Positions 8,363 to 19,068 of a stretch of DNA of 64,000 nucleotides are shown piece by piece. Origin of the DNA: Sulfitobacter sp. HGT1 (GTDB lineage Bacteria; Pseudomonadota; Alphaproteobacteria; Rhodobacterales; Rhodobacteraceae). Numbering within the stretch: the stretch's first letter is position 1; every line of letters starts with the position of its first letter. The DNA is taken from assembly GCF_013282155.1 (NCBI RefSeq), contig NZ_BLWI01000008.1, positions 310,001 through 374,000 on the forward strand. The letters run 5' to 3'. The translations under genes were made by a program, and so were the position numbers. The notes below the pieces were generated by a model. It saw only the letters and a list, made by a program, of their open reading frames with translations, was not told the origin of the DNA and made no database searches.

Positions 8363-9919
8363 TTATTCTGAGGCCATCTGGACAGCGGCACCTGCCGCCT
8401 CCAGGGCCGTATCATAGCTAGCAACAAGGGCGGAAACCGATGGTCCGATGATATCAAGGACCAGTGCCGGATAGACACCCAAAAGAAGAGTCATGACGAT
8501 CAGCGGCGCGAAAATCCAACGCTCACGGGTCGTCATATCGGTGATTGTGCGCAGGCTTTCCTTGATCAGGTCACCCATCACAACGCGGCGGTACAGCCAC
8601 AGCGCATAGGCCGCCGAGAAGATAACGCCGGTCGTCGCAACCGCAGCCACCCATGTGTTGACCTGGAAAATCCCCATCAATGTCAGGAATTCACCCACGA
8701 AACCGGATGTCCCCGGCAGGCCGACGTTCGCCATGGTAAAGAACATGAACACCAGCGCATAGGCAGGCATCCGGTTGACCAGACCGCCATAGGCGTCGAT
8801 CTCGCGGGTGTGCATACGGTCATAGATCACGCCAACGCAGAGGAACAAGGCAGCCGAGATAAAGCCGTGGCTGACCATCTGGAAAATCGCCCCGTCCAGA
8901 CCTTGCTGGTTGAAGGCAAAGATACCCATTGTCACGAAACCCATGTGGGCCACCGATGAATAGGCGATCAGCTTTTTCATGTCTTCCTGCACCAGCGCCA
9001 CCAGCGAGGTATAGACAATCGCAATGGCGGACATCCACAGCACCAGCGGTGCCAGCACATCGGACCCGACAGGGAACATCGGCAGCGAGAACCGCAAGAA
9101 GCCGTAGCCGCCCATTTTCAACAGGATCGCCGCCAGGACGACAGAACCCGCAGTCGGGGCCTGAACGTGCGCATCAGGCAACCAGGTGTGGACGGGCCAC
9201 ATCGGCATTTTGACAGCAAAGCTGGCAAAGAAGGCCAAAAACAGCATGGTTTGCAAACCGCCAACCACTGTAATTCCGGCAATCGAGAATGTCTCGGAGG
9301 CAAAGGTATGGGTCAGCAGGCTGACTTCGCAGCCGCCAATACAGGTGGTGCCCGCATCGGCATACATCGCAACCATGGCCACCAGCATCAAAACCGAGCC
9401 AAGGAAGGTATAAAGGAAGAACTTGAAGCTGGCGTAAATCCGGTTCGCGCCACCCCAGATACCGATGATCAGGAACATCGGGATCAGGCCTGCTTCGAAG
9501 AACAGATAGAACAGCACCATATCCAGCGCCATGAACACGCCCAGCATCAGCGTTTCCAGCAGCAGGAAGGCGATCATGTATTCCTTGACCCGCGTGGTCA
9601 CGTTCCAGCTGGCGGCGATCACCAGTGGCATCATGAAGGTGGTCAGCATCACAAACAGGATCGAAATCCCGTCGACGCCCATGCGGTATTTCAGACCCAT
9701 GATCCAGGTCGCTTCGTCCACAAACTGGAAGCCGGTGTTGGACGGGTCAAAGTCGAACAGGATGAACAGTGAAATCAGGAAAGTGACAGTTGTTGTAATC
9801 AACGCCAGCCATTTTGCATTGCGTGCCGCTGCTTCGTCGTCGCCGCGCAGGAAGACGGCCAAGATCAGCGCCGCAAAGCTTGGCATGAAAGTAATGATGG
9901 AAAGCAAGTGATGATCCAT
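8363..9919 (-). CDS. nuoM: NADH-quinone oxidoreductase subunit M
   Basis: An antiporter-like proton-pumping subunit of complex I, 518 residues from [15 protein letters not shown]. The conserved core [19 protein letters not shown] is at about residues 230-250, followed by [18 protein letters not shown]. It has about 14 membrane helices. The frame is open far upstream inside nuoL, but the ATG at 9919 overlaps the nuoL stop as TAATG, showing translational coupling. The size and motif order are normal for the family. Confidence 0.97.
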   Translation of the reverse strand: MDHHLLSIITFMPSFAALILAVFLRGDDEAAARNAKWLALITTTVTFLISLFILFDFDPSNTGFQFVDEATWIMGLKYRMGVDGISILFVMLTTFMMPLVIAASWNVTTRVKEYMIAFLLLETLMLGVFMALDMVLFYLFFEAGLIPMFLIIGIWGGANRIYASFKFFLYTFLGSVLMLVAMVAMYADAGTTCIGGCEVSLLTHTFASETFSIAGITVVGGLQTMLFLAFFASFAVKMPMWPVHTWLPDAHVQAPTAGSVVLAAILLKMGGYGFLRFSLPMFPVGSDVLAPLVLWMSAIAIVYTSLVALVQEDMKKLIAYSSVAHMGFVTMGIFAFNQQGLDGAIFQMVSHGFISAALFLCVGVIYDRMHTREIDAYGGLVNRMPAYALVFMFFTMANVGLPGTSGFVGEFLTLMGIFQVNTWVAAVATTGVIFSAAYALWLYRRVVMGDLIKESLRTITDMTTRERWIFAPLIVMTLLLGVYPALVLDIIGPSVSALVASYDTALEAAGAAVQMASE

Positions 9920-12021
9920 TAGTTTGCCCCCCCGCTCATCGTCATCCATGTCACAAGGATCGCGATCCCGATCACCATGGCGAAGGCGTAGGTAAAGATG
10001 TAGCCAGATTGCGCACGACCCGCGAGCCGCGTGAGGAAGGGAATAATGCCCATGGCGATGCCATTCAGCGTCCCGTCGATGACATTCCCGTCGCCGCGCT
10101 TCCAAAAGAAACGACCGATGGCAGAAGCCGGTTTGACGAAGATCACGTTATAAATCTCGTCGAAATACCACTTGTTCAGGAAGAACAGGTAAAGCGGACG
10201 CTGGTTTGCCGCCAAACGGCCCGGCAGCGTCGGGTTCCAGATGTAGAACCACAGCGCCATGATCAGACCCAGCGACATTGCGATGAACGGGCTGACCTTG
10301 ACCCAGGCAGGCGCTGCATGCGCATCGTCAAGCACGGTGTTATCGGGACCAAAGAACAAGGCACCTTCGCCCGGTGCACCAGCAAAGCTGGGCCCGTGGT
10401 GTGCGTCATCGCCATGGCCTGCATCCGTTGCGGCCGCACCATGGCTGTCTTCGGCACCTTCAACCTTGGCATCGCCACCAGCAGCCATTTCGGCCATCGG
10501 GATACCATAGAATTCGCCGATATCTTCGGCATGACCAAAGAAGCTGTTGTAAAACACCATCCCCGAGAAGATCGCACCAAGGCTAAGAACACCCAGCGGG
10601 ATCAACATGACCATCGGGCTTTCATGCGCATGGTCATGGGTATGTTTGTCACCGCGCGGCTTGCCAAAGAAGGTCAGGAACATCAGGCGCCAGCTGTAGA
10701 AGCTGGTCATCGCCGCAGCAATCACCAACATCCAGAAAGCATAGGATGTGCCACCGGCCCAAGCGCTTTCAATGATCGCATCCTTGGACAGGAAGCCGGC
10801 GAAACCGAAATGGGTCAACGGAATGCCGACACCGGTGATGGCCAGCGTGCCGATCATCATCGCCCAGAACGTATAAGGGATCTTTTTGCGCAGACCGCCA
10901 TAGTTGTTCATGTCCTGCTCGTGATGCATCGCGTGAATGACGGACCCTGCCCCAAGGAACAGCATCGCCTTAAAGAACGCGTGGGTCAGCAGGTGGAACA
11001 TCGCGGCGGAATACATGCCAACGCCCGCAGCCACGAACATATAGCCAAGCTGTGAACAGGTCGAATAGGCGATGACGCGTTTGATGTCGGTCTGAACCAG
11101 ACCCACAGTCGCGGCGAAAAACGCAGTCGTTGCACCGATAAAGGTCACGAACATCATCGCTTCGGGCGCGAATTCCATCAGGGGCGACATACGGCAGACA
11201 AGGAAAACACCCGCAGTCACCATCGTCGCGGCGTGGATCAGGGCGGACACAGGGGTCGGGCCTTCCATCGCGTCCGGCAACCATGTGTGCAAGAACAGCT
11301 GCGCCGATTTACCCATGGCACCGACAAACAGAAGGAAGGCAAGCAGGTTCGCCGCGTTCCAGTCAGCCCACAAGAAATGCAAGGTGGTGTTTGCCAGTTC
11401 AGGTGCCGCCGCGAAAACATCGTCGAACTTGATGCTGTCGGTCAGGTAGAACAGGCCAAAGATCCCAAGCGCAAACCCGAAGTCACCGACACGGTTGACC
11501 ACGAAAGCCTTGATCGCCGCGGCATTGGCCGACGGTTTTTTGTAGTAAAAACCGATCAACAGATATGACGCAACGCCCACACCTTCCCAGCCAAAGAACA
11601 TCTGAACAAGGTTATCGGCTGTAACCAGCATCAACATCGCAAAGGTGAAGAACGACAGATAGGCAAAGAAACGGGCACGGTAGGGCTCGTTGTCTTTGAA
11701 ATTCTCGTCATGGGCCATGTAGCCAAAGGAATACAGGTGCACGAGGCTGGACACGGTGGTGATGACGATCAGCATGATCGCCGTCAAACGGTCCATGCGG
11801 ATCGCCCAGTCTGTCGACAGGCTGCCGCTTTCGATCCAGCGCAACAGCTGGATATGCTCTGTCACACCGTCAAAGGTCAGGAAGACGACCCAGCTTAGGA
11901 AAGCCGCCAGAAACAACATCGCCGTAGCGAACCACTGTGCCGGCTTTTCGCCGATCAGTTTCCAGCCAAAACCCGTGATCAATGCACCCACAAGTGGTGC
12001 GAAAAGAATGATGCTTTCCAT
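9919..12021 (-). CDS. nuoL: NADH-quinone oxidoreductase subunit L
   Basis: The largest antiporter-like subunit of complex I, 700 residues, with the long lateral helix at its C-terminus. Conserved parts are [39 protein letters not shown] and [19 protein letters not shown] loop at about residue 470 reads HTHDHAHE, and a later extramembrane loop (about 520-560) is rich in His, Asp, Gly and Ala, both beyond the minimal fold. The gene starts 4 bases after the nuoK stop and ends overlapping nuoM. Confidence 0.97.
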   Translation of the reverse strand: MESIILFAPLVGALITGFGWKLIGEKPAQWFATAMLFLAAFLSWVVFLTFDGVTEHIQLLRWIESGSLSTDWAIRMDRLTAIMLIVITTVSSLVHLYSFGYMAHDENFKDNEPYRARFFAYLSFFTFAMLMLVTADNLVQMFFGWEGVGVASYLLIGFYYKKPSANAAAIKAFVVNRVGDFGFALGIFGLFYLTDSIKFDDVFAAAPELANTTLHFLWADWNAANLLAFLLFVGAMGKSAQLFLHTWLPDAMEGPTPVSALIHAATMVTAGVFLVCRMSPLMEFAPEAMMFVTFIGATTAFFAATVGLVQTDIKRVIAYSTCSQLGYMFVAAGVGMYSAAMFHLLTHAFFKAMLFLGAGSVIHAMHHEQDMNNYGGLRKKIPYTFWAMMIGTLAITGVGIPLTHFGFAGFLSKDAIIESAWAGGTSYAFWMLVIAAAMTSFYSWRLMFLTFFGKPRGDKHTHDHAHESPMVMLIPLGVLSLGAIFSGMVFYNSFFGHAEDIGEFYGIPMAEMAAGGDAKVEGAEDSHGAAATDAGHGDDAHHGPSFAGAPGEGALFFGPDNTVLDDAHAAPAWVKVSPFIAMSLGLIMALWFYIWNPTLPGRLAANQRPLYLFFLNKWYFDEIYNVIFVKPASAIGRFFWKRGDGNVIDGTLNGIAMGIIPFLTRLAGRAQSGYIFTYAFAMVIGIAILVTWMTMSGGAN

Positions 12022-12025
12022 GATC

Positions 12026-12331
12026 TTAGCCCTTCATCACGTTGACATCTTCAACAGCAATCGAACCTCGGTTGCGGTTAAAGCAGACCAGAATGGCCAG
12101 ACCGATCGCCGCTTCCGCAGCAGCAACAGTCAGAACGAACAAGGTAAAGACCTGCCCCACCATATCGCCCAGGAAATGCGAGAAAGCGACGAAGTTAATA
12201 TTCACCGCCAAGAGCATAAGCTCGATCGACATCAACATGATGATGATGTTCTTGCGGTTCAGGAATAGCCCGAAAATGCCAATGACAAAAAGCGTCGCCG
12301 CCACTGTCAGGTAATGTTCAATTCCGATCAT
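12026..12331 (-). CDS. nuoK: NADH-quinone oxidoreductase subunit K
   Basis: A small membrane subunit of complex I (101 residues, three helices). The sequence [21 protein letters not shown] followed by [14 protein letters not shown] contains the buried glutamate used in the proton path (IELMLLAVN), and the C-terminal [10 protein letters not shown] has the second one. The size matches the family exactly. It lies between a micro-ORF upstream and nuoL downstream. Confidence 0.97.
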   Translation of the reverse strand: MIGIEHYLTVAATLFVIGIFGLFLNRKNIIIMLMSIELMLLAVNINFVAFSHFLGDMVGQVFTLFVLTVAAAEAAIGLAILVCFNRNRGSIAVEDVNVMKG

Positions 12332-12407
12332 GTCGTCCCTCGGTTCTTTGCCCGTTTCGGGCGTTCTTTAGTTCTTGGCGGTCAAGGTTTCCACCCCGAT
12401 CCCGTCG

Positions 12408-12482
12408 TTATCCGATGATGTTATAGCCGCCAAAGACAACGATCAGCACGAAAACCAGTACCACAATGGTATTTCGCGACAT
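12408..12482 (-). CDS. 24-residue single-helix membrane peptide between nuoJ and nuoK
   Basis: An ATG at 12482 opens a 24-codon frame ending in TAA at 12408. The product is MSRNTIVVLVFVLIVVFGGY followed by NIIG: a short charged N-terminus and then one hydrophobic stretch long enough to span the membrane. AAGGA lies 8-9 bases before the ATG, a good ribosome site. It occupies the 178-base nuoJ-nuoK gap in the operon direction, with 27 bases to nuoJ and 76 to nuoK. The function is unknown. A small complex I accessory or assembly subunit is inference. The nuo operon of Rhodobacter capsulatus is known to hold interspersed unidentified reading frames. Confidence 0.6.
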   Translation of the reverse strand: MSRNTIVVLVFVLIVVFGGYNIIG

Positions 12483-12509
12483 GGCTCACATCCTTGTTCG
12501 GGCAGGTCT

Positions 12510-13112
12510 TTACAGACCCTGCCCCGGTTTCACATCATTCAATTTCATGGCCTTGGCCGGATCGCGCATCATCTGAGCCACCACGTCCTGGCGTTTCACA
12601 TCGCCACGATGGCGCAGCGTTAGGACAATCGCCCCGATCATCGCAACCAGCAGGATCAGACCCGCAAGCTGGAACAGCAGGAAATATTCGTCATACAGGA
12701 TCAGGCCCAAGGCAGCCGTGTTCTGCACCTCGTCCGTGACCACCTGCGTGCGCAGCCCTTCGGCAGCGGCATTTGCATCCCATGCGCCAAAAGCCATCAC
12801 GAATTGCATCAAAACGATCAATCCGATCAGCAGCCCCAACGGCATATAGCGCGCCATCTCGGCCTTCAGCTCGGTGAAATCGACGTCCAGCATCATCACA
12901 ACGAACAAGAACAACACCGCAACCGCGCCCACATAGACGATGATCAGCAGCATCGCCACGAATTCGGCGTTCAGCATCACGAACAGACCGGCGGCACTCA
13001 GGAATGCCAGGATCAGCCACAACACCGAATGCACCGGGTTACGGCTGATGACGGTAAAAAGCCCGCCTGCAATCACGCTGATCGCAAAAAGATAAAATGC
13101 AAAAACGCTCAT
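12510..13112 (-). CDS. nuoJ: NADH-quinone oxidoreductase subunit J
   Basis: A membrane subunit of complex I (200 residues, five helices). It opens [20 protein letters not shown] and contains [13 protein letters not shown] and the strongly conserved [20 protein letters not shown], the pi-bulge helix of subunit J. The start overlaps the stop of the CMD-like gene by ATGA. A hydrophilic tail ([19 protein letters not shown]) is normal for alphaproteobacterial versions. Confidence 0.96.
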   Translation of the reverse strand: MSVFAFYLFAISVIAGGLFTVISRNPVHSVLWLILAFLSAAGLFVMLNAEFVAMLLIIVYVGAVAVLFLFVVMMLDVDFTELKAEMARYMPLGLLIGLIVLMQFVMAFGAWDANAAAEGLRTQVVTDEVQNTAALGLILYDEYFLLFQLAGLILLVAMIGAIVLTLRHRGDVKRQDVVAQMMRDPAKAMKLNDVKPGQGL

Positions 13113-13510
13113 GCGTCACCTTCCTTGTCATCCAACACGCCCTGCGCAATCTGCATTGCACGGGTCATGGCAGGGATACCGGCAAAAACCGCCATCTGTC
13201 CAATCGTCTCAATCACTTGCTGCTTGTGCGCGCCCGCCTCGATCGCGTGGATCACGGACTGTTTCAGCGCGATATCGTTTTGGGCACCTTGCATGGTCAA
13301 ACCTGCAATCGTCAGCAGCATCCGCGTTTTGGCATCCAACCCGTCGGGATTCAGCGTGTTGCCAAAAAACGTTTCCATCATGTCCTTGGGCATCTTGCCC
13401 ATCATCGCCTCGAACCCCTTTGGCGAAAACGCATCCATCGCCGGAAAGGCCTTGGCCATATCCTGCATCTGACGCATCATTTCTTCAAAAGGGTTGGAGG
13501 GATTGGTCAT
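13109..13510 (-). CDS. Carboxymuconolactone decarboxylase (CMD/AhpD-fold) family protein in the nuo operon
   Basis: A 133-residue soluble protein. After a Met-rich amphipathic N-terminus ([17 protein letters not shown]) comes a CMD-fold core: [19 protein letters not shown], then [28 protein letters not shown]. The AhpD-type CxxC redox pair is absent, so peroxidase activity is doubtful. The ATG at 13510 overlaps the nuoI stop by 4 bases, and its own stop overlaps the nuoJ start by 4 bases, so it is translationally coupled to both. The role is unknown. Confidence 0.8.
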   Translation of the reverse strand: MTNPSNPFEEMMRQMQDMAKAFPAMDAFSPKGFEAMMGKMPKDMMETFFGNTLNPDGLDAKTRMLLTIAGLTMQGAQNDIALKQSVIHAIEAGAHKQQVIETIGQMAVFAGIPAMTRAMQIAQGVLDDKEGDA

Positions 13511-13995
13511 CTGTAAGGTGCATCCATCTCGAGGTTGCGGGCAATTTCGGCTTCCCAACGGTCGCCGTTTTCCAGCAACTTGGCCTTGTCGTAATACAGC
13601 TCTTCGCGGGTCTCGGTCGAGAATTCGAAATTCGGCCCCTCGACAATCGCATCCACCGGGCAGGCTTCCTGACAGAAACCGCAGTAGATGCATTTCGTCA
13701 TGTCGATGTCATAGCGCGTGGTGCGGCGGCTGCCGTCATCACGGGGTTCGGCGTCGATCGTGATCGCTTGCGCAGGGCACACGGCCTCGCACAGTTTACA
13801 CGCGATGCAGCGTTCTTCGCCGTTTGCATAGCGGCGCAAGGCATGTTCACCGCGGAAACGCGGGGACAAAGGCCCCTTTTCATGCGGGTAGTTGATCGTC
13901 GCCTTGGGCTTGAACATATACTTAATGCCCAGCTTCAGACCGTGATAGAAATCCTGCAACAGGAAATATTTGGCGTGACGGGTATAGTCTGTCAT
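13507..13995 (-). CDS. nuoI: NADH-quinone oxidoreductase subunit I
   Basis: A peripheral subunit of complex I carrying clusters N6a and N6b. It has two ferredoxin motifs, [12 protein letters not shown] and [12 protein letters not shown], each CxxCxxCxxxCP, and the typical [17 protein letters not shown] stretch before the first. Its 162 residues match alphaproteobacterial NuoI. It starts 4 bases after nuoH and overlaps the CMD-like gene at its 3' end. Confidence 0.97.
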   Translation of the reverse strand: MTDYTRHAKYFLLQDFYHGLKLGIKYMFKPKATINYPHEKGPLSPRFRGEHALRRYANGEERCIACKLCEAVCPAQAITIDAEPRDDGSRRTTRYDIDMTKCIYCGFCQEACPVDAIVEGPNFEFSTETREELYYDKAKLLENGDRWEAEIARNLEMDAPYR

Positions 13996-13999
13996 CGGA

Positions 14000-15040
14000 T
14001 CAGCCCCCTACTGTCCAGCGTGCGTAAACACCCCAGAACCATTCGAATTTTGCGGCAAAGGCAACGAAAACCACCCAGAACAACGAGAACGGAAGGAAGA
14101 CTTTCCAGCCCAAGCGCATCAACTGGTCATAGCGGTAGCGTGGTGTGATCGCCTTGACCAAGGAGAAGAAGAAGAACACCAGACCCATTTTGGCGACCAT
14201 CCAGAAGATGCCATCAGGCAGGCCCGGGATCGGGGACAACCAACCGCCAAAGAACATCAGCGAGATCAGCGCGCACATCAACACGACGGCAACCAGTTCG
14301 CCGATCATGAACAGCAGGAACGGGGTGGATGAATATTCAACCTGATAGCCGGCAACCAATTCCGATTCCGCTTCGGGCAGATCGAATGGAGGGCGGTTTG
14401 TTTCAGCCAAGGCACTGATAAAGAACAGGATCAACATCGGGAAGTGCGGCAACCAGTACCAGCTTAGCAAGCCATAGTCGCTGTCTTGTGCTGCAACGAT
14501 GCCGCTAAAGTTCATCGATCCGGTGGAAATGATCACACCGATGATGATCAAGCCGATCGACACCTCGTAAGAGATCATCTGCGCGGCAGAGCGCAAGCTG
14601 CCCAAGAAGGGGTATTTGGAGTTCGAGGCCCACCCGCCCATGATCACGCCATACACCTCGAGAGAGGAAACCGCGAAGACGAACAGGATCGCGACGTTGA
14701 TGTCGGACAACACCCAACCGTCATTGAACGGGATCACCGCCCAGGCAACCAGCGCCATGACCAGACTGACCATCGGGGCCAGGAAGAACACGGGCCGGTC
14801 CGCACCCGCAGGCACGACGATCTCTTTGACGATGTATTTGCCGAAATCCGCAAAGGATTGCAGCAAACCATATATACCAACCACGTTCGGACCCCGACGA
14901 AGCTGAACGCTCGCCCAGATCTTGCGGTCTGCATACATAAGGAAGGCAAGCGCCAGAAGCAAAGGCACGACGATCAAAAGGATCTGCCCGATAATCAGCA
15001 GGATCATGCCCAGCGTGGTGTTAAAAAAGAAGTCAGCCAT
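14000..15040 (-). CDS. nuoH: NADH-quinone oxidoreductase subunit H
   Basis: A membrane subunit of complex I forming much of the quinone-binding cavity. It has 346 residues and about eight helices. The diagnostic motifs are [41 protein letters not shown] and [20 protein letters not shown]. It ends just before nuoI. The gene upstream is a small lipoprotein, which separates it from nuoG. Confidence 0.97.
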   Translation of the reverse strand: MADFFFNTTLGMILLIIGQILLIVVPLLLALAFLMYADRKIWASVQLRRGPNVVGIYGLLQSFADFGKYIVKEIVVPAGADRPVFFLAPMVSLVMALVAWAVIPFNDGWVLSDINVAILFVFAVSSLEVYGVIMGGWASNSKYPFLGSLRSAAQMISYEVSIGLIIIGVIISTGSMNFSGIVAAQDSDYGLLSWYWLPHFPMLILFFISALAETNRPPFDLPEAESELVAGYQVEYSSTPFLLFMIGELVAVVLMCALISLMFFGGWLSPIPGLPDGIFWMVAKMGLVFFFFSLVKAITPRYRYDQLMRLGWKVFLPFSLFWVVFVAFAAKFEWFWGVYARWTVGG

Positions 15041-15046
15041 AGGTCC

Positions 15047-15433
15047 TCACACCGTCGGTATGCCGCGTTCCATGCAATTTTGCACGGTTACTTCGGCATC
15101 AATTGTCTTCAAGCCCCGTGGCAGGCTTGGCGAGATGGTGTAAACAGCATCTGCGTGCCAGACGCCACCCACGATCTCAACATTTGTGCGCACGTGACGG
15201 GCAAATCCAAAGCCCCGGATCAAAGTATACCGCGCCGCCGCACATTCCGCGTATTCTGCCACGTTATCAGCTGACCGCGCCTTGGTCATTGCCACGTTGA
15301 ACTGAACCAGATCGCCGTCAAGCAACTTGGTCTCCACGCCTTGATAATCAGGGATAAAATCCTCTGCCATGGGCACCTGCGCTTCGCAGGCGGCCATAAA
15401 TGCAGGGAGTATCATCATCCCCAAAACCCTCAC
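15047..15433 (-). CDS. Small putative lipoprotein between nuoG and nuoH
   Basis: A 128-residue protein with no function I recognise. The N-terminus [16 protein letters not shown] gives a short charged region, a hydrophobic run and a lipobox-like MAAC, so lipid attachment and export are likely. Two more Cys ([15 protein letters not shown]) could form a disulfide. The GTG at 15433 overlaps the nuoG stop as GTGA. An ATG at 15418 preceded by GAGGG is an alternative but would remove the positive charge. The stop is 6 bases before nuoH. It is one of several exported or membrane proteins encoded inside this nuo operon. Confidence 0.75.
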   Translation of the reverse strand: MRVLGMMILPAFMAACEAQVPMAEDFIPDYQGVETKLLDGDLVQFNVAMTKARSADNVAEYAECAAARYTLIRGFGFARHVRTNVEIVGGVWHADAVYTISPSLPRGLKTIDAEVTVQNCMERGIPTV

Positions 15434-17445
15434 TCTGCCGCCAAAGGCGCTTCGCGGCGGGCTTTGGCATTTGCCGAAAGCTCTGCCATCAACTGGCTGG
15501 CCCGCGCGATGGGGTTGGACAGGTAGAAATCAGCGATCGCAGGCTGGAACGCCGCATCCGCCATTTTGCCCTGTGCCACAGCTTGCCAGTCGTTTTCAGC
15601 AACCTGATCGACGTTCCCCAGATGCGGAACCTCGGCAACCAATGCCTTGCGCAAGGCGGCCAGCGAATCGAACGGAAGCGTGGCCCCCAATTCGGCGCTT
15701 AGCGCACGCAGGATGGCCCAGTTTTCCTTGGCCTGACCGGGTGCAAAGCTGGCACGAGCCGCCAGTTGGGGCCGTCCTTCCGTGTTCACAAACAGGCCTG
15801 CTTCTTCGGTATAGGCGGCACCGGGCAGGATGATATCGGCACGATGTGCGCCGCGATCCCCGTGCGAGCCTTGGTAAATCACGAATGGTCCGGCAGGGAT
15901 GTCACCCTCGTCCGCGCCAAGATTATAGACAACATCGGCAGCCACGACATCACCAACGCCACCGTCGGTGACAGCGCCGATATCCATTGCGCCCACACGG
16001 GACGCCGCAGTGTGCAGCACCATAAAGCCCGATTTCGTTGCTTCGGCCAAGGCCATCGCTGCGGCCAGAACCGCGGCACCGTCTTCGCGGGCCAATGCGC
16101 CCATGCCGACAATGACCAAGGACGGCTTGTCCGCCACCTCGGTGTGGTCGCGCTTGAGCAGATCGGCCAGAACCGATGGGCCATCGCCCAAATGCGCATG
16201 TTCATAGGTCAGATCGGCAGCAGGGCCGACGTGACCGATATTGGCACCGCGTGACCACGCCTTGCGAATGCGCGCGTTCAGAACAGGTGCTTCGATCGCG
16301 GGGTTCGTACCGATCAGCATGATCGCTTGGGCCGTGTCGATATCCTCGACCGCCGCCGTCCCGACATAGCCGGACCGGTTGCCCGCTGGCAGCTTTGCAC
16401 CATCGGTGCGGCATTCAACGACGCCGCCCTGCCCTTCGATCATCTGCTTCAAGGCGAATGCAGCCTCGACCGGAACCAGATCACCGATCAGACCGGCAAC
16501 TTTCTTGCCCTTCATCGCGGTGGCGACAGCGGCCAGCGCTTCGGGCCATTCGGCTTTGCGCAGCTTGCCGTTTTCACGGATGTAAGGTGTATCCAGACGC
16601 TGGCGGCGCAGGCCGTCCCAGACGAAACGGGTTTTGTCGGAAATCCATTCTTCGTTCACGCCGTCATGGTTGCGTGGCAACATGCGCATGACTTCGCGGC
16701 CTTTGGTATCAACACGGATGTTGGACCCAAGCGCATCCATCACGTCAATGGATTCGGTTTTGGACAATTCCCAAGGGCGCGCGGTAAAGGCATATGGCTT
16801 CGACACCAATGCACCAACAGGGCACAGATCGATGATGTTGCCCTGAAGGTTCGAATCAAGCGTCTGCCCCAGATAGGCTGTGATCTCGGCGTCTTCCCCA
16901 CGGCCCGTCTGGCCCATCTGGTGAATGCCGGCAACTTCTGTGGTGAAACGAACGCAACGGGTGCAGGAAATGCAGCGCGTCATGTGGGTTTCAACCAGTG
17001 GCCCCAGATCAAGATCTTCGGTCGCGCGCTTGGGCTCACGGTAACGGCTGAAATCAACGCCATATGCCATCGCCTGATCCTGCAAGTCACACTCGCCGCC
17101 CTGATCGCAAATCGGGCAATCCAGCGGGTGGTTGATCAGCAGGAATTCCATCACGCCCTCGCGGGCCTTTTTAACCATGGGCGAATTGGTTTTGACAACC
17201 GGTGCCTGGCCTTCGGGGCCGGGGCGCAAATCGCGCACCTGCATCGCGCAAGACGCGGCTGGCTTGGGCGGACCGCCGACAACTTCGACAAGACACATCC
17301 GGCAATTGCCCGCAATCGACAGACGTTCGTGGTAGCAGAAACGTGGAATTTCCACGCCCGCTTCCTCGCACGCCTGAATAAGCGTCATTGCCCCTTCGAC
17401 TTCGACTTCTTTACCGTCAATGATGATCTTGCGGATATCGCTCAT
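15430..17445 (-). CDS. nuoG: NADH-quinone oxidoreductase subunit G
   Basis: The iron-sulfur subunit of the NADH-dehydrogenase module, 671 residues. Cluster motifs appear in order: [18 protein letters not shown] for N1b [2Fe-2S], [17 protein letters not shown] for the His-ligated N5, and [10 protein letters not shown] plus DLCPVGAL for N4. A molybdopterin-like domain follows (about residues 215-600), without the extra N7 motif found in enterobacteria. It begins 4 bases after the DUF5333 gene. Confidence 0.97.
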   Translation of the reverse strand: MSDIRKIIIDGKEVEVEGAMTLIQACEEAGVEIPRFCYHERLSIAGNCRMCLVEVVGGPPKPAASCAMQVRDLRPGPEGQAPVVKTNSPMVKKAREGVMEFLLINHPLDCPICDQGGECDLQDQAMAYGVDFSRYREPKRATEDLDLGPLVETHMTRCISCTRCVRFTTEVAGIHQMGQTGRGEDAEITAYLGQTLDSNLQGNIIDLCPVGALVSKPYAFTARPWELSKTESIDVMDALGSNIRVDTKGREVMRMLPRNHDGVNEEWISDKTRFVWDGLRRQRLDTPYIRENGKLRKAEWPEALAAVATAMKGKKVAGLIGDLVPVEAAFALKQMIEGQGGVVECRTDGAKLPAGNRSGYVGTAAVEDIDTAQAIMLIGTNPAIEAPVLNARIRKAWSRGANIGHVGPAADLTYEHAHLGDGPSVLADLLKRDHTEVADKPSLVIVGMGALAREDGAAVLAAAMALAEATKSGFMVLHTAASRVGAMDIGAVTDGGVGDVVAADVVYNLGADEGDIPAGPFVIYQGSHGDRGAHRADIILPGAAYTEEAGLFVNTEGRPQLAARASFAPGQAKENWAILRALSAELGATLPFDSLAALRKALVAEVPHLGNVDQVAENDWQAVAQGKMADAAFQPAIADFYLSNPIARASQLMAELSANAKARREAPLAAE

Positions 17446-17449
17446 ATGC

Positions 17450-17851
17450 TTACTTCGCTCTCAGTAACGAACCTATACGGCTCGATTTTTGGATTTCTGC
17501 GCGGCCTAACGTACAATAGCTTTGTGGATCGGAAGTATCGACCCCATTTGCCTCTAAATATGCAGCACCACGGGCTTTCATGCGCGCTTTTTCTTCGGGG
17601 CTTTTGCGGTAGGCGTCAATTTCGGCATCTGTATACCCCAAAGACCGCGCGGTTTGCTGGATATTGTTCAAATAACTGATGGCGCGGATCATGCGGGCGG
17701 AAATATCGGGGCATTCCTTGCGAATCTTGTCGGCCAGTCCCAAATCCAGCAACGCGCCATCTACAGCCGCCACATCACGCAGCGGTGACTTCGCAGCGAC
17801 AGGGCTGGCCAGCAGCGCCACAGACACCACAGCAATCAATACGTTACGCAT
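17450..17851 (-). CDS. DUF5333-type secreted protein upstream of nuoG
   Basis: A 133-residue protein with a clear signal peptide ([20 protein letters not shown], cleavage expected after VAA) and a mature helical domain with two Cys (KECPDIS and SYCTLG) that could pair. The pattern [20 protein letters not shown], then [21 protein letters not shown] resembles the DUF5333 family as I recall it, a Rhodobacterales family linked to nuo operons. Function is unknown. A periplasmic location suggests a role distinct from the cytosolic NuoG arm encoded next to it. Confidence 0.78.
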   Translation of the reverse strand: MRNVLIAVVSVALLASPVAAKSPLRDVAAVDGALLDLGLADKIRKECPDISARMIRAISYLNNIQQTARSLGYTDAEIDAYRKSPEEKARMKARGAAYLEANGVDTSDPQSYCTLGRAEIQKSSRIGSLLRAK

Positions 17852-17966
17852 CTTACTCTCCTCATGCAGGGGGCGGAATGCCCCGTCTGCATATGGGAAC
17901 CGACATGGTTGTTATGCAATAACATCCCGAAATCAGCCATTTGCATGCCGTGTGTCGCGCAAACCA

Positions 17967-18293
17967 TCACGAAGGGCAAGACCCAGAAAAGGTCAAACTA
18001 TCCCCAACGAGCTGCAAATTTTCCGAAGGCGTATCAGGCCCCACAACCCACATGATATCGGAACTGCCATAGGTGTTCACGCAATATACCGTCGCCTCGT
18101 AACGCGCGGCCTCGCGGGCACCGTCAATCGACTGCGACGCGTTCTTGACCACCAGCGTGAACACGTCACGTTGGCCATCAACCTTGCTGATCTTGGTCTT
18201 GAAAAACTTGCCATCAAAGGCGATCCGGTCCTCTTGGGACGTGCAGCCCGCCAAGGCCACCGTGGCCATAAATGCACAAACAATAAACTTCAT
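17967..18293 (-). CDS. Small lipoprotein in the nuo operon
   Basis: A 108-residue protein with a perfect lipoprotein signal: MKFIVCAFMATVALAGC, lipobox LAGC, then a Thr-Ser-Gln start to the mature chain. Two more Cys (VYCVNTYG and SGSCPS) may form a disulfide. The mature part looks like a compact beta-rich domain (KVDGQRDVFTLVVKNA). I do not recognise the family. It begins 4 bases after the DUF3291 gene and lies 115 bases before DUF5333. Confidence 0.75.
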   Translation of the reverse strand: MKFIVCAFMATVALAGCTSQEDRIAFDGKFFKTKISKVDGQRDVFTLVVKNASQSIDGAREAARYEATVYCVNTYGSSDIMWVVGPDTPSENLQLVGDSLTFSGSCPS

Positions 18294-18297
18294 AGTT

Positions 18298-18792
18298 TTA
18301 CTCCGCCGCTGTGGCTTGGCACCCGTCGCTGCGCCAGCGCGTTGCCTGTTTCAGATGCGCCCAGCCAAACGCATGGTCACTGTCGCCGTTTTCGCGCAAA
18401 TGGTCCAGTCGCGCCAGTGCTTCTTCCAAAGTGGGGCGATGGCCTTTTGGGACCCACCACATCACAAAATGCATTTTATCCAAGACTTCAAACCATTCAC
18501 GACGCCGCGCATAGAACTGTTTGTGAATGGTCCCCCAGACGAATTGTTCAAGGGTTTCAACGTCTTCCCAGACCGTCAGGTTTGAAACATGCTGCGGGTC
18601 GCCGTCGATCTTGGCATCGGTGTTGCCCGTCCCCGGTTCGCCCGACCCTTCCATCATCCAGACAAAGCCGGGCATCCGCTTGCCCATGCCATTGATCCGG
18701 TCAAGGTTGTCCATAAATTCGGCGACACGCGGGTCACCTGTTGGGGCCAAAAGCCGCCCGACGTTCAGCTCGGCCAGATGCATGTCGTCCAT
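18298..18792 (-). CDS. DUF3291 domain protein
   Basis: A 164-residue soluble protein. The core HLAELNVGRLLAPTGDPRVA, FMDNLDRIN, PGFVWM and HVSNLTVWEDVETLEQFVWGT is the DUF3291 pattern, a dimeric alpha-beta barrel like the heme-degrading/antibiotic monooxygenase fold. A late FVMWWVPKGHRPTLEEA is also typical. No catalytic role is established. The ATG at 18792 overlaps the stop of the membrane protein upstream by ATGA; a GTG one codon earlier is less likely. Confidence 0.85.
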   Translation of the reverse strand: MDDMHLAELNVGRLLAPTGDPRVAEFMDNLDRINGMGKRMPGFVWMMEGSGEPGTGNTDAKIDGDPQHVSNLTVWEDVETLEQFVWGTIHKQFYARRREWFEVLDKMHFVMWWVPKGHRPTLEEALARLDHLRENGDSDHAFGWAHLKQATRWRSDGCQATAAE

Positions 18793-19028
18793 CACCGTCT
18801 CCGATCACGCAAGGGGGCCACGCCATCCAGCGCTTTGCGCAGAAAGGCGATGGCCAGATTGCCGCCGATATAGATCAACCCCACCAGCGCCGCATAGGTC
18901 CACACCGGCACGACCTTGGCCGATATCGCCAGATGCGTCGCCCAAACGGGTGTCGCAAAAACCGCGAGGGTTACCAAAGCCGCAGCAAGGCTTAGCAGAC
19001 CGTCCCAGATATTGCGGAAAAATCCCAT
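18792..19028 (-). CDS. Small two-helix membrane protein in the nuo operon
   Basis: A 78-residue protein with two hydrophobic segments (about 10-30 and 42-62) and a basic C-tail (LRKALDGVAPLRDRRR). AAGGA precedes the ATG by 7 bases. Its stop overlaps the DUF3291 start, so the two are probably translated together. The function is unknown, and nothing in the sequence points to a catalytic site. Confidence 0.75.
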   Translation of the reverse strand: MGFFRNIWDGLLSLAAALVTLAVFATPVWATHLAISAKVVPVWTYAALVGLIYIGGNLAIAFLRKALDGVAPLRDRRR

Positions 19029-19068
19029 GCGCGTTCCTTGTTGCGGCCAAGCGCTGGCAGCAGCCCCT

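Noticed and set aside
16327-17679. 450-residue plus-strand frame opposite nuoG and DUF5333
   Set aside because: It crosses a gene boundary and has shadow-like composition.
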